Shown in pieces: positions 26,706-35,565 of a stretch of DNA of 64,000 nt. The notes under the pieces are model-generated. The model saw only the letters and a program-made list of their open reading frames with translations. It was not told the origin of the DNA and searched no databases. The DNA comes from Hymenobacter glacialis (GTDB taxonomy: Bacteria > Bacteroidota > Bacteroidia > Cytophagales > Hymenobacteraceae). Both the position numbers and the translations under genes were made by a program. The stretch spans positions 62,001 to 126,000 of the forward strand of contig NZ_MDZC01000079.1 in NCBI RefSeq assembly GCF_001816165.1, in the 5' to 3' direction. Each line of letters starts with the position of its first letter. Positions within the stretch are counted from its first letter, which is position 1.

Positions 26706-26874
26706 AACTCCCCTCCTCAGCCGAGGAGGGGACGCGGCCGCGTAGCGGGCGCTGGGGTGGTTGACCTCGTTGAACGACACCCGAACGAAGCGGCTGCGAG
26801 TCGTTCAACGAGGCCAACCACCCCCGTTCGAGCCTTTGGCTCGAACATCCCCTCCTCGGCTGAGGAGGGGAGTT
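26706..26874. repeat. MITE-like element with inverted ends (copy 2)
   Basis: The left arm opens AACTCCCCTCCTCAGCCGAG, and the right arm ends CTCGGCTGAGGAGGGGAGTT. Inner arms meet around GGTTGACCTCGTTGAACGAC and its inverse. It shares the outer ends and the GAACGGGGGTGGT block with the element at 2298-2552. It sits between dgoD and dgoK, with no ORF of its own. Confidence 0.82.
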
Positions 26875-26891
26875 TACGTTCTTACAGAACC

Positions 26892-27881
26892 ATGGACTCA
26901 CAAACCACTTTCCTCAGCTGCGATTGGGGCACTTCATCTTTCCGGCTGCGGCTGGTGGAGCGTGCGGGGCTCAACGTGCTGGCCGAGGCCAGCTCCAAGG
27001 AAGGCAATGCGGCCACGGCCGAGCTTTGGCAGCAAGCCAACCAGCCTGCCGAGCAGCGCATGGCGTTCTACCTGGGCATTGTGCGCAAGCACCTCACAAC
27101 GCTGGAAAAAGCCGTTGGTACTTCACTGAAAGGGGTGCCCGTGGTAATGTCGGGCATGGCTTCATCTACTATTGGCATGATGGAGTTGCCCTACAAGGCG
27201 CTGCCTTTCGCCACCGATGGCGCCGACCTGGCTACCAAAACCCTCGCGCCAACCGCTGATTTTGCCCATCCGGTCCTGCTAATTTCCGGCGTCAAAAGCG
27301 AGGCTGATGTGATGCGCGGCGAAGAAGTGCAGTTGGTGGGCTGCGGCTTCGAAACCAGTGACGAGGAGCAGCTTTTTCTGCACCCCGGCACGCACGCCAA
27401 GCACGTGCGGGTGCGCGCGGGCCAGGCCGTGGCGTTTGAAACCTACATGACGGGAGAGCTTTTTTCGCTCCTGTCGAAGGAAAGCATTCTGGCCGCCTCG
27501 GTGGAAGAAGGCGGCCGGCTGGAGGAGGCCAACCACCGGCACTGGTTCGAACAGGGCGTGCGCGCCAGCCAGCACGCCAACCTGCTGCACAACGCATTTA
27601 TGGTGCGCACCAACGACCTGTTCGGTAAAGCCAGCAAGCGGGAAAATTATTTTTACCTGAGCGGCCTGGTGATTGGCAGCGAATGCCGGGACCTACTCAA
27701 TAACCTGCCCGCCAGCATTGTGCTGGCCGGCGAAGCCGTACTAATTAACCATTACTGCGCCGCGCTGCACGCGCTGGGCATCGCCGAGCAATGTCCCATC
27801 GAGACGAAAACTGCCGTAGAAGTGACGTTGCGGGGGCAACTGGAAGTGCTCAACTACAGCGCCCTCTCCCAGCCCCACTGA
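26892..27881 (+). CDS. dgoK: 2-dehydro-3-deoxygalactonokinase
   Basis: A 329-residue sugar kinase that phosphorylates KDGal to KDPGal for the aldolase at 24760. The start is ATG 26892 (MDSQTTFLSCDWGTSSFRLR), the ATP-binding CDWGTSSFR motif being diagnostic; the longer frame comes from the repeat. Conserved segments include VVMSGMASSTIGMMELPY and LHPGTHAKHVRVRAG. It is slightly longer than E. coli DgoK (292 residues). Confidence 0.94.
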   Translation: MDSQTTFLSCDWGTSSFRLRLVERAGLNVLAEASSKEGNAATAELWQQANQPAEQRMAFYLGIVRKHLTTLEKAVGTSLKGVPVVMSGMASSTIGMMELPYKALPFATDGADLATKTLAPTADFAHPVLLISGVKSEADVMRGEEVQLVGCGFETSDEEQLFLHPGTHAKHVRVRAGQAVAFETYMTGELFSLLSKESILAASVEEGGRLEEANHRHWFEQGVRASQHANLLHNAFMVRTNDLFGKASKRENYFYLSGLVIGSECRDLLNNLPASIVLAGEAVLINHYCAALHALGIAEQCPIETKTAVEVTLRGQLEVLNYSALSQPH

Positions 27882-27965
27882 CGCCGCTACGCCTTCTGCA
27901 AGTCATTGTTGATGAACCCGAAATCTAACAGCTGGTAGCTAAGTGCTAATGGCTAAACACTCATT

Positions 27966-28838
27966 ATGGAAGCACACGCCGTACTGCATGCGCAAGCAGC
28001 CCTGGGCGAGGGGGCCGTGTGGAACCCCACCACGCAACAGCTATACTGGGTTGATATCGAAGGCCATGCCTTGCACGTGTTCGACCCGGCCACCGGGCAG
28101 GACTCCAGCTTTCCGACGGGCGCGCGGGTGGGCACGGCGGTGCCCATGCGCAACGGTAACGTGCTGCTGGCCCTGCAAACCGGCATTCACGAGCTCGACC
28201 TGCGCACCGGTCACCTCAAGCTCCTGGCCAATCCGCTCACTGACTCCAACCTGCGCTTCAACGACGGCAAGTGCGACCCGGCGGGCCGGTTTTGGGTGGG
28301 CACGTTTCACATGGAGCAGCGGCCCCACGCCGGCACCCTCTACCGCTTCGACCCCGATGGCAGCCTGCACGTAATGTTGCGCGGCATCACCAATTCCAAC
28401 GGCATCGCCTGGTCGCTAGACCACCGGACCATGTACTACATCGACACACCCACCCTCACGGTGCAGGCGTTCGACTACGACAACGCGACCGGCAGCATTG
28501 CCAACCCGCGGGTCGTTATCCGCTTTCCGGAAGACGAAGATGGGCTGCCCGATGGCATGACCATCGACGCAGAGGGCAAGCTGTGGGTAGCGCTGTGGTG
28601 CGGCGCTGCCGTGCACCGCTACGACCCCGGCACCGGCGCGCTGCTCCAGCAAATAACCGTGCCCGCGCCCTTTACTTCCTCCTGCGCCTTCGGTGGGCCC
28701 GATTTGGCCACGCTCTATATCACCACCGCCCGCGATGGCTTCACGCCGGAGCAGCACGAGCAGTATCCGCTGGCTGGCAACGTGTTTGCGGCGGTGCCGG
28801 GTGTGGCAGGGGTGCCGGCGTGCTTTTTTGGAAATTAA
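27966..28838 (+). CDS. SMP-30/gluconolactonase-like lactonase
   Basis: A 290-residue six-bladed beta-propeller of the SMP-30/LRE family. Divalent metal ligands expected are Glu in LGEGAVWNP, Asn in GITNSNGIAWSLD and Asp in DGLPDGMTID. These enzymes hydrolyse aldonolactones to aldonic acids; placed after dgoK it would supply galactonate from galactonolactone. No galactose dehydrogenase or galactonate transporter is visible nearby. A broader sugar-lactone role cannot be excluded. Confidence 0.9.
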   Translation: MEAHAVLHAQAALGEGAVWNPTTQQLYWVDIEGHALHVFDPATGQDSSFPTGARVGTAVPMRNGNVLLALQTGIHELDLRTGHLKLLANPLTDSNLRFNDGKCDPAGRFWVGTFHMEQRPHAGTLYRFDPDGSLHVMLRGITNSNGIAWSLDHRTMYYIDTPTLTVQAFDYDNATGSIANPRVVIRFPEDEDGLPDGMTIDAEGKLWVALWCGAAVHRYDPGTGALLQQITVPAPFTSSCAFGGPDLATLYITTARDGFTPEQHEQYPLAGNVFAAVPGVAGVPACFFGN

Positions 28839-28855
28839 ATAGCGACAGCAGCTTC

Positions 28856-29401
28856 CTAGAGCTCGGCTACTGGCAGCTGAATGTCCACGTTGCGGCCGTG
28901 GTCGTCGGCGCGGGAGATTTTCACGTTGCCCGTGGGCGGGCTGATGAACACCCGTCCCGTAGCCGCCGCAGCGCGCAGAAACCGGTCGTTCACGTACCAA
29001 AACACCTGCCGCACCTCGCTGCCCGCCGCGCAGCTTAGCAGCGGCGGCTGTTTTTCGGCGCGGTTGAGCAGGTATTCGGCCTTGGCCTGGGGGCCGCGCC
29101 GCAGCGTGGACCGGATGCTGGCCTGCCATGGGAACTGCGCCACCAGCCGGCGTGCCAGGTGCGGGGCCAGCGCCGGGACAGCGTGGCGCCGGACGTCCAG
29201 CGGCTCAGCCAGCTCGGTTTTCATGCGCCACTTCTGCGTGGCGTTGAGGTAGGCGTGCAGTACGGTGCCGTCGGCGGCCAGCACCACGGGAAATTAGCGC
29301 GGTGCTGGAGGCAGTGGGCACGTCCAATTAAGCCCCAGTAGTATGAATACTCCCAGTAGCAAAATTCCCCCAAATCGTATTCCGGTCTGCCGATTCATCA
29401 T
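28856..29401 (-). pseudogene. pbpC: Decayed penicillin-binding protein 1C (pbpC) remnant
   Basis: From ATG 29401 the frame reads MMNRQTGIRFGGILLL, a membrane segment, then PLPPAPR and a premature TAA at 29294-29296. The same frame continues with VVLAADGTVLHAYLNATQKW, the conserved start of PBP1C. The glycosyltransferase (GT51) domain is missing. The segment APHLARRLVAQFPWQASIRS resembles the linker before the transpeptidase domain, which is also missing. The frame ends with a BiPBP_C-like domain (QVFWYVNDRFL, DDHGRNVDIQLPV). Frame is kept across both junctions. Together with the stop this indicates a dead gene that lost both catalytic domains. Confidence 0.75.
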
Positions 29402-29768
29402 CAAATATATCGGTTAGGCAGTAGCACATCTCAAAGTCATCGGGCACAGTGGTTGAAGGCGGCTACCCCGGAAAAGTCAAAAAAATAAAGATATAGGCAC
29501 ATCAAGGGGATATGGACGATTGAGACAAATGCGCGAAATGGCGGTATGTAGCATGAAAATTTCAAGAGGTATGGGGGGAATGGCCAAGAACTTTATTCAT
29601 ATTTTATCAAAATGACCAATTATTGAAAAAAATTTCAAAACTGGTAAATCCATACATCTTAAGTCTCCGTAAGTCTGTGGAAGGCCAGATAAGGCGGGCG
29701 CCATTCGTGATTCTCTTCTCTCTGTCCATACTGTCCACCAACCCATTTCCATATTCTCACACAGCTAC
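29402..29768. other. AT-rich leader/promoter region of the subtilase gene
   Basis: About 370 bp, AT-rich, with no ORF of significant length and no recognised RNA. Promoter elements could not be assigned with confidence. It separates the pbpC remnant from the highly codon-biased subtilase gene and may hold a long 5' leader. Confidence 0.5.
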
Positions 29769-32486
29769 ATGAAAAAAACTTTCCTAGCAACCTGCCTCAT
29801 GGTAGGTCTCAGCGCTGGCACTTCGTTTGGCCAGGCTACGGTAGACCCCGAACTGCGGACTGCCCTTGCCACCAGCCCTATGATTCAGGTAATTGTTACA
29901 TTTAATGGAAGCGGTGCCCCTCAGGCCTCGCAACTGGCCTTGCTCCAGGAGCTGGGTATTACCAAAGGCATCACCTTCAAAGCCTTGCCAGTGGCGGGTG
30001 TGATGGCTACTGCTGCGCAAATTGACGCCTTGGCTCAGAATCCGGCCGTGCGTTCGCTTTACAGCAACAAACAGCTTGACTTTTACAACTTCGACGATAC
30101 CAACCTGACGGGCGTGAAGCGCCTGCGTACCGACCGCGAAACCACGACGCGCAACAACGGCACGCCGGTTTCGGGCCGTGGCATTGGCGTTCTCATCAAC
30201 GACAGCGGTGTAGACGGTACCCACGAAGACATTAAGTTCGGCTCGCACCTGGTTCAAAACGTACTGGGCACCACCAACCTCAACAGCGTGGATGGCATGT
30301 TGCCGTTCACCCCAATTGAAGGTGTGCTCAACACCGACACCAACTCGGGCCACGGCACGCACTGCACCGGCACGGTGGGCGGCAACGGCGCCCGTTCGGG
30401 TGGCAAATACGAAGGCGTAGCGCCCGGCGCTTCGCTGGTGGGCTACGGCTCGGGCGGTGCCCTGTTTGTTCTCGACGCCATCGGCGGTTTCGACTACGCC
30501 CTCACGCACCAGTTCCAGTACAACATCCGCGTTATCAGCAACTCCTTCGGTTCGAGCGGTGCCTTCAACCCCAACCACCCCATCAACGTGGTGACCAAGA
30601 AGTGCTACGACCGTGGCATGACGGTGGTGTTTGCTGCTGGCAACTCCGGCCCCGGCGCCGACACCCACAACCCTTACGCTATTGCTCCCTGGACCATCTC
30701 GGTGGGCGCTGGCGACCGCAACGGCCAACTGGCTGGCTTCTCTTCGCGCGGTGTGAAGGGCGAGCAGGGCACCTTCGTGGTAGACGGCGAAACCTGGACG
30801 TTTAAGAACGAGCCCGTGATTACTGGACCGGGCGTTGACGTTGTGTCGACCCGTGTGATTGCTCCGGTAGCTGCCCTCGGCACGCCCACCGACGTGGCCG
30901 TGCTCACGCCCGCTCAGGTTCCTTTCTACACCCATAGCAGCGGCACCTCGATGTCGACGCCCCACGTGGCCGGCGTCATCGCCCTGATTCTGGAAGCCAA
31001 GCCTTCGCTCTCGCCAGCCCAGGTGAAGGCCCTGATTCAACAAACCGCCACCAACATGCCCGGCCGTGAGTCGTGGGAAGTAGGTGCCGGCTACGTGAAC
31101 GCCTTCGCCGCCGTTGACCAGGCCTTCCGCTCCACCTCCTACGGTTCGACGCTGAATGCCACCCGTACCTTCAAGAGCAGCGTGAATTCGAGCGCTGCTA
31201 CCACGCCTTTCACCATCAAGTTTGACCCCGCCATTACGGCTGGAAACGAAATCAAATTCCAGGTGGGCGCCGGCGTTAACAGCTTGGAAGCCAAAGTTAC
31301 ATCGGCTGGCCTGCTGGGCGAAACCGGCAACACCACCACGCTGGTGTTGCTCGACCCCAACGGTGTGCGTCGTAGCTCGGGTACCCCTGTTACCTTCACC
31401 ATCTCCACCGACCGCAGTGTGGCTGTGACTTCGCCCATCTCCGGTACCTGGACCCTGCGGGTAGAAGGCCTGCGCGGTGCGGCCCTGCCCGAAACCATCA
31501 AAGGCAAAATCGTGCTGCAAACCCCTGCTGGCACCTCGAACCTGAACGACATCGCTGGCCACCCCGCCGAAGCAGCCATCAAGATGGCTGTGACCAACCG
31601 CCTCGTAGATGGCATGTCTAACGGCTTCAAGCCTGATGCTAACCTGACCCGCATTCAGCTGGCCGACTACCTGGTAATGGGCCAGGGCATCCGCCAGTTC
31701 CTGCCCACCACCGGTGTCCGCACCTTCTCCGACGTAGATGGCAGCGAGGTATTGTTGACCGAGGCTGTAGCCGCCCGCGGCGCTGCCCAGCGCGACCGGT
31801 TCCACGCCAACAACGGTGTAATGCTGGCCGGCACAAACGGCAAGTTCTCGCCCAACACTGCAGTAGACCGCACTGCTCTGGCTTACTCGCTGGTGCAGAG
31901 CCTCGGCTTCCAGCAGCAGGCCCTGGCCCGCACCGGCAAGCCCGTAACCGTGAACTTCAACGGCCAGGCTGTAGCCATAGACGATGCCAGCAGCATCCCC
32001 GCTGGTATGGAAGGCTACGTGAGCATTGCTCTGGAGCTCAACCTCATCAACGCTTTCTTCAGCATCACGCAGGGTCCTTACGACTTGCAGCCCACCATCA
32101 CGGCTACGTTCAAGCCCACGCAGACCATCACCCGTGGCGACTTCGCTGTCATCGTGACCCGCACCTTCCAGCAGTACAACGCCCAGACCCAGCCCGCTGT
32201 GCAGGCTCGCAACGGCGCTTCGGCCCTGGCTTCGCAGGAAGTGGCTGCTTACCCCAACCCTTTCACGGGTACTACCACCATCACCTACGCCCTGGCTCAG
32301 GATGGTCCCGTAAGCGTGGAAGTGTTCAACGCAATGGGTGCTAAAGTGCAGACCCTGGTGGTTGGCAACGAAACCGCTGGTTCGCACCAGGTAAAGTTCG
32401 ACGCCGCCAAGCTGGCCCGTGGCACTTACCTCTTCAAAGTGAAAACCGGCGAATCGGTAACTACTAAGCGCTTGGTAGTGCAATAA
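29769..32486 (+). CDS. Secreted subtilisin-like protease with SLH-like repeats and T9SS sorting domain
   Basis: A 905-residue S8 peptidase. A signal peptide (residues 1-22) is followed by an inhibitor-like propeptide. Catalytic residues are Asp145 (LINDSGVDGTHED), His195 (SGHGTHCTGTVGG) and Ser394 (SGTSMSTPHVAG), with oxyanion Asn292 (AAGNSGPG). Residues ~594-815 resemble S-layer homology repeats (DIAGHPAEAAIKMAVTNRLV, RTFSDVDG). The last ~83 residues are a type A T9SS sorting domain (VAAYPNPFTGTTTITYALAQ to TTKRLVVQ), so it is exported by the type IX system. Codon choice is strongly optimised (GCT, GGT, AAG), implying high expression. Confidence 0.95.
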   Translation: MKKTFLATCLMVGLSAGTSFGQATVDPELRTALATSPMIQVIVTFNGSGAPQASQLALLQELGITKGITFKALPVAGVMATAAQIDALAQNPAVRSLYSNKQLDFYNFDDTNLTGVKRLRTDRETTTRNNGTPVSGRGIGVLINDSGVDGTHEDIKFGSHLVQNVLGTTNLNSVDGMLPFTPIEGVLNTDTNSGHGTHCTGTVGGNGARSGGKYEGVAPGASLVGYGSGGALFVLDAIGGFDYALTHQFQYNIRVISNSFGSSGAFNPNHPINVVTKKCYDRGMTVVFAAGNSGPGADTHNPYAIAPWTISVGAGDRNGQLAGFSSRGVKGEQGTFVVDGETWTFKNEPVITGPGVDVVSTRVIAPVAALGTPTDVAVLTPAQVPFYTHSSGTSMSTPHVAGVIALILEAKPSLSPAQVKALIQQTATNMPGRESWEVGAGYVNAFAAVDQAFRSTSYGSTLNATRTFKSSVNSSAATTPFTIKFDPAITAGNEIKFQVGAGVNSLEAKVTSAGLLGETGNTTTLVLLDPNGVRRSSGTPVTFTISTDRSVAVTSPISGTWTLRVEGLRGAALPETIKGKIVLQTPAGTSNLNDIAGHPAEAAIKMAVTNRLVDGMSNGFKPDANLTRIQLADYLVMGQGIRQFLPTTGVRTFSDVDGSEVLLTEAVAARGAAQRDRFHANNGVMLAGTNGKFSPNTAVDRTALAYSLVQSLGFQQQALARTGKPVTVNFNGQAVAIDDASSIPAGMEGYVSIALELNLINAFFSITQGPYDLQPTITATFKPTQTITRGDFAVIVTRTFQQYNAQTQPAVQARNGASALASQEVAAYPNPFTGTTTITYALAQDGPVSVEVFNAMGAKVQTLVVGNETAGSHQVKFDAAKLARGTYLFKVKTGESVTTKRLVVQ

Positions 32487-32508
32487 GCACCATCAACCCC
32501 GCTACTTG

Positions 32509-32544
32509 AAAAAGGCCTGCTCCAAATGGAGCAGGCCTTTTTTT
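32509..32544 (+). terminator. Intrinsic terminator of the subtilase gene
   Basis: AAAAAGGCCTGCTCC and GGAGCAGGCCTTTTTTT form a 15-bp perfect stem with an AAAT loop and a T tract. It lies 23 bp after the stop. Confidence 0.93.
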
Positions 32545-32581
32545 ATTGCAAAAACGCAGTGCTTGTATGAGTAATTGTGCG

Positions 32582-32794
32582 CTAACGCATGTACTGCGTG
32601 GTGTCCCGGCGGTTGAGCTGGGCATTGGCCACCACGGCTTCATCAAAAGCGAAAACCAGGTTGGAGTACGGGTCTATCTCTTCGTTGTCGGTCTGGACCA
32701 TTTCAGTGGCCTGTTCCTGGGCGGTTTTTTTGGAACACGACGAAGTAGCCAGCAGTGTGAGAAATAGCAGCAGAAATCGGTGACGGGCCAGCAT
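32582..32794 (-). CDS. Small lipoprotein, unknown function
   Basis: A 70-residue protein started at ATG 32794 (MLARHRFLLLFLTLLATSSC). A lipobox (LATSSC) places the lipidated Cys at about residue 20. The mature part is acidic and short (KKTAQEQATEMVQTDNEEID), ending RDTTQYMR. The upstream frame adds 12 residues to 32830. No family is recognised. It is convergent with the subtilase gene. Confidence 0.65.
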   Translation of the reverse strand: MLARHRFLLLFLTLLATSSCSKKTAQEQATEMVQTDNEEIDPYSNLVFAFDEAVVANAQLNRRDTTQYMR

Positions 32795-32984
32795 GGACAG
32801 AAGGAGGAATAATGTGCTGGAAGGCAGCAATAATTAGCAACCCCCATGACCGGGCATACTGCCTGAAACGGTCGGGTTTTGCCCTGCTTTTATTCCATTT
32901 TAATCCCTGGAGCCCTGGTTGAGTAGGTGCCCGTCTTGTGCAGATAATAAGCAGTATCTTTCATATCAACCAAGCCCTTGCCTG

Positions 32985-34127
32985 ATGTCCGAATTCGCCG
33001 CCTTCTTTCTCGACCAGGCGGAAGCCAGTCCACATGTGCAGTTTGTGTACGACCTCGCGGCTCGCCGCATCGTGTTCGTCAATGGTGCCTACCAAACCGT
33101 ATTGCACGGCAGCCTGAACGGAGTAAACGCCGAGCTGCCGGCCCTGCTCCAGCGCCTGCACCCCGACGACTTGGCCTACCTTGCCCACTACTGGGCCAAA
33201 TGGGTGCAAAACGAGATAAACGACGAGGTAGAAGTGCGTCTCCAGGCGCCCGGCAAGCCCAATCAGTGGTTCTGCCTCACGCCCTCTTATCAGGAAGTTG
33301 ATGGCCGCGTGCTGCTGGGCGGCACGCTGCGCGATGTGAGTGTGAACAAGCGCTACCAGGAAAATGCCGACCTCTTCAATAGCCGCAAAAACGCAACGCT
33401 GGAAATTCTCTCGCACGATTTAAGCGGGTCATTCATCATGGTGCAGCAAATAGCAGAGTTTCTGCACGAGGAAGTGGTAGCACCGGAAAACAGCCGCATT
33501 CCCGAAATGCTGCGTGTGCTCGCAACCACCAGCCGCGACAGCGTGAAGATGATTCGTGAGCTCATCAACATCGAATTTCTGACCTCGGCCAATTCCGACC
33601 TCAAGGTAAACCGGGTCGATATAGGGGCCATTCTGCGCGTGCCGCTCGACCAGCTTCAGCTTGGGCAGCGGCTGCTGGGCCACCACTTCACCTACACCCT
33701 GCCCGACGAGCCGATATACGCTAACCTGGACGTGAATAAGTTTACGCAGGTGCTTATCAACTTGGTTGGCAACGCCTTTAAGTTTACGCCCGATGCCGGA
33801 TACGTTGCGGTGCACATCGCGCCCGGTCCCGGCACCGTGCTCATCCACGTGATTGACGACGGGGTCGGGATTCCGCTGGCCATGCAGCCCTACCTGTTCG
33901 AGCGGTTCACCAAAGCCCGGCGGCCGGGGCTGCGCGGCGAAGCCACCACCGGCCTGGGCCTGGCGCTATGCAAAACCATTGTGGAGTGGCACCACGGCAA
34001 TATTTTCGTCGAGAGCACCGAAGGCATCGGCAGCACCTTCACCGTAGAAATTCCTCGTTCAGAAGCCGTCGCAGCCTCAGTCCGGCCGCGCTGGTCGAAC
34101 TCGACGCGTAAGGGGGGAGGGGTGTAA
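32985..34127 (+). CDS. PAS-domain sensor histidine kinase
   Basis: A 380-residue soluble kinase, started at ATG 32985 (MSEFAAFFLDQAEASPHVQF). Residues ~1-115 form a PAS-like domain. The phospho-acceptor His is near residue 144 in LEILSHDLSGSF, and the HATPase region shows the N box NLVGNAFKFTP and the G boxes VIDDGVGIP and GLGLALCKTIV. No transmembrane segment is present. No response regulator is adjacent, so its partner is unknown. Confidence 0.9.
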   Translation: MSEFAAFFLDQAEASPHVQFVYDLAARRIVFVNGAYQTVLHGSLNGVNAELPALLQRLHPDDLAYLAHYWAKWVQNEINDEVEVRLQAPGKPNQWFCLTPSYQEVDGRVLLGGTLRDVSVNKRYQENADLFNSRKNATLEILSHDLSGSFIMVQQIAEFLHEEVVAPENSRIPEMLRVLATTSRDSVKMIRELINIEFLTSANSDLKVNRVDIGAILRVPLDQLQLGQRLLGHHFTYTLPDEPIYANLDVNKFTQVLINLVGNAFKFTPDAGYVAVHIAPGPGTVLIHVIDDGVGIPLAMQPYLFERFTKARRPGLRGEATTGLGLALCKTIVEWHHGNIFVESTEGIGSTFTVEIPRSEAVAASVRPRWSNSTRKGGGV

Positions 34128-34143
34128 GGGGGGCTGATCTAGG

Positions 34144-34168
34144 CGGTTCGGCTGCGCTCGGCATGACG
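34144..34168. repeat. Fragment of family-A palindromic repeat
   Basis: GGTTCGGCTGCGCTCGGCATGACGG matches the right arm of the family. The left arm and loop are absent. It is a relic between the sensor kinase and the CAT remnant. Confidence 0.6.
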
Positions 34169-34191
34169 GTCCAGCGCGTGCTGAGTAGCAT

Positions 34192-34560
34192 TTGCGCCCG
34201 CTACCCCACCAGGCCCAGCACCTTCCTCAGCTGCGCTACCGCCCAAAACTCCAATCCCGCCATTCTCGGCCAAGCCGGCCACACGTTTGTTTTTCCTGCA
34301 TTGAGCAACACAACACGTTGGCTGACTTCGCAGCCGCGGCCGAAGCCGAGATTGCCGCCGTGCAAGCCAGAACCGGCTTGCGGCTAAGCGCCGCTACCAC
34401 CCGCCCCGATGTGTTGCATTGCTCGGCCATTCAGTGGGTGCGGTCCACGGCACTATCACACGCTTGCAGCTTCACGCGCCCCGACAAGCTGCCCGTGTCG
34501 CACCTGCACCACAGCCTCGGCAATGGCCACCGCGTTGGCTTGGTTTTTTCGGTGTTTTAG
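34192..34560 (+). pseudogene. Chloramphenicol acetyltransferase (CAT)-like remnant
   Basis: The frame covers roughly the second half of a CAT: AAAEAEIAAVQARTGLRL, DVLHCSAIQWV and ALSHACSF match the usual EI..V...GL, DVIHYS..PW and LSHA segments. Next come PDKLPVSHLHHSLGNGHRVG and a stop. The expected stretch of about 15 residues between PDSIPK and MPVS is missing. The catalytic motif HHALMDG is degraded to HHSLGNG, and no start codon in the right place gives the N-terminal half. The call is from family knowledge only. Confidence 0.6.
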
Positions 34561-34596
34561 TGGGAACTGGAGGAGTTTGCGTTCCTTCGCATTCTT

Positions 34597-35502
34597 ATGC
34601 TTTCCCACCCGCACGAAGTCTTTCTCGAAGTGGCCCAGCGCCTGAGCTTCACCAAGGCCAGCCAGGCGCTGTTCATCAGTCAGTCGGCGGTGAGCAAGCA
34701 GGTGAAGGCCCTGGAGGAACACTACAAAACCGGCCTGTTTGAACGCCTGGGCAGCAGCATCCAGCTCACGCCCGCTGGCCTCAAGCTATACCAGAAGCTA
34801 TTGCAGGCCAAGCAGCTGCAGCACGAGCTGCACCAGGAAATGAGCGAGCTGAGCTCGGAGTTTGCGCCGAGCCTGAATTTGCTCATCGGGGCCAGCACCA
34901 CCATCTCCCTCTACGTGCTGCCGCCCGTAGTGTCGGCCTACCTGCGCCTGCACCCCAACCGCCAGCTCAGCCTCAAAAACCGCAACTCCGACAACATCCT
35001 GCGCGCCCTGCTCGACCACGAAATCGAGCTGGGCATTATCGAAGGCATCCACAAAGTGAGCAACGTGACCTACACGCCCCTGCTCACCGACGACGTGGTG
35101 GCCGTGTGCGCCGCCCGCAACCCCCTCGAAAAACGCACCCTCGAAGTGCACGACCTGCTCACTACGCCGCTGGCCCTGCGCGAGGCCGGCTCCGGTACCC
35201 TGGCCGTGCTGGAGGAGGCCCTGGCCCACCACCGCATCAAGCTGGCCGCTTTGCCCGTGCGCGTGCGTATGGGCGGCACCGAAGCCCTCAAGAATTTCGT
35301 GCGCGTAGACAGCTGCCTGGCCTTCCTGCCCCGCCAGGCCGTGGTGAAGGAACTGGCCTCGGGCGAGTTTTCGGAGGTGAAAATCAACAACTTCCCGCTC
35401 AAGCGCGAGTTCAACTTTATTCAGCGCAAGGGCACTGAAAACAATGCGCCTTACCGGGACTTCCTGCTTTTCACCAAACGGTATTATTCCACAAAGGCAT
35501 AG
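34597..35502 (+). CDS. LysR-family transcriptional regulator
   Basis: A 301-residue regulator with the N-terminal helix-turn-helix LSFTKASQALFISQSAVSKQ and a periplasmic-binding-like effector domain (SLNLLIGASTTISLYVLPPV onward). It is encoded 63 bp upstream of a threonine synthase in the same direction, whereas LysR proteins are more often divergent from their target. Its effector is unknown. Start ATG 34597 fits the family. Confidence 0.93.
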   Translation: MLSHPHEVFLEVAQRLSFTKASQALFISQSAVSKQVKALEEHYKTGLFERLGSSIQLTPAGLKLYQKLLQAKQLQHELHQEMSELSSEFAPSLNLLIGASTTISLYVLPPVVSAYLRLHPNRQLSLKNRNSDNILRALLDHEIELGIIEGIHKVSNVTYTPLLTDDVVAVCAARNPLEKRTLEVHDLLTTPLALREAGSGTLAVLEEALAHHRIKLAALPVRVRMGGTEALKNFVRVDSCLAFLPRQAVVKELASGEFSEVKINNFPLKREFNFIQRKGTENNAPYRDFLLFTKRYYSTKA

Positions 35503-35565
35503 GCTATTCCAAAATCCCATCCCCATAAGGCATACTACGGCTGCTGCGCTCCCGTACTTTGTTCT

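Noticed and set aside
29784..32483. 899-codon antisense frame opposite the subtilase
   Set aside because: It is an antisense frame created by the optimised codon use of the real gene; the subtilase motifs, signal peptide and sorting domain all lie on the plus strand.
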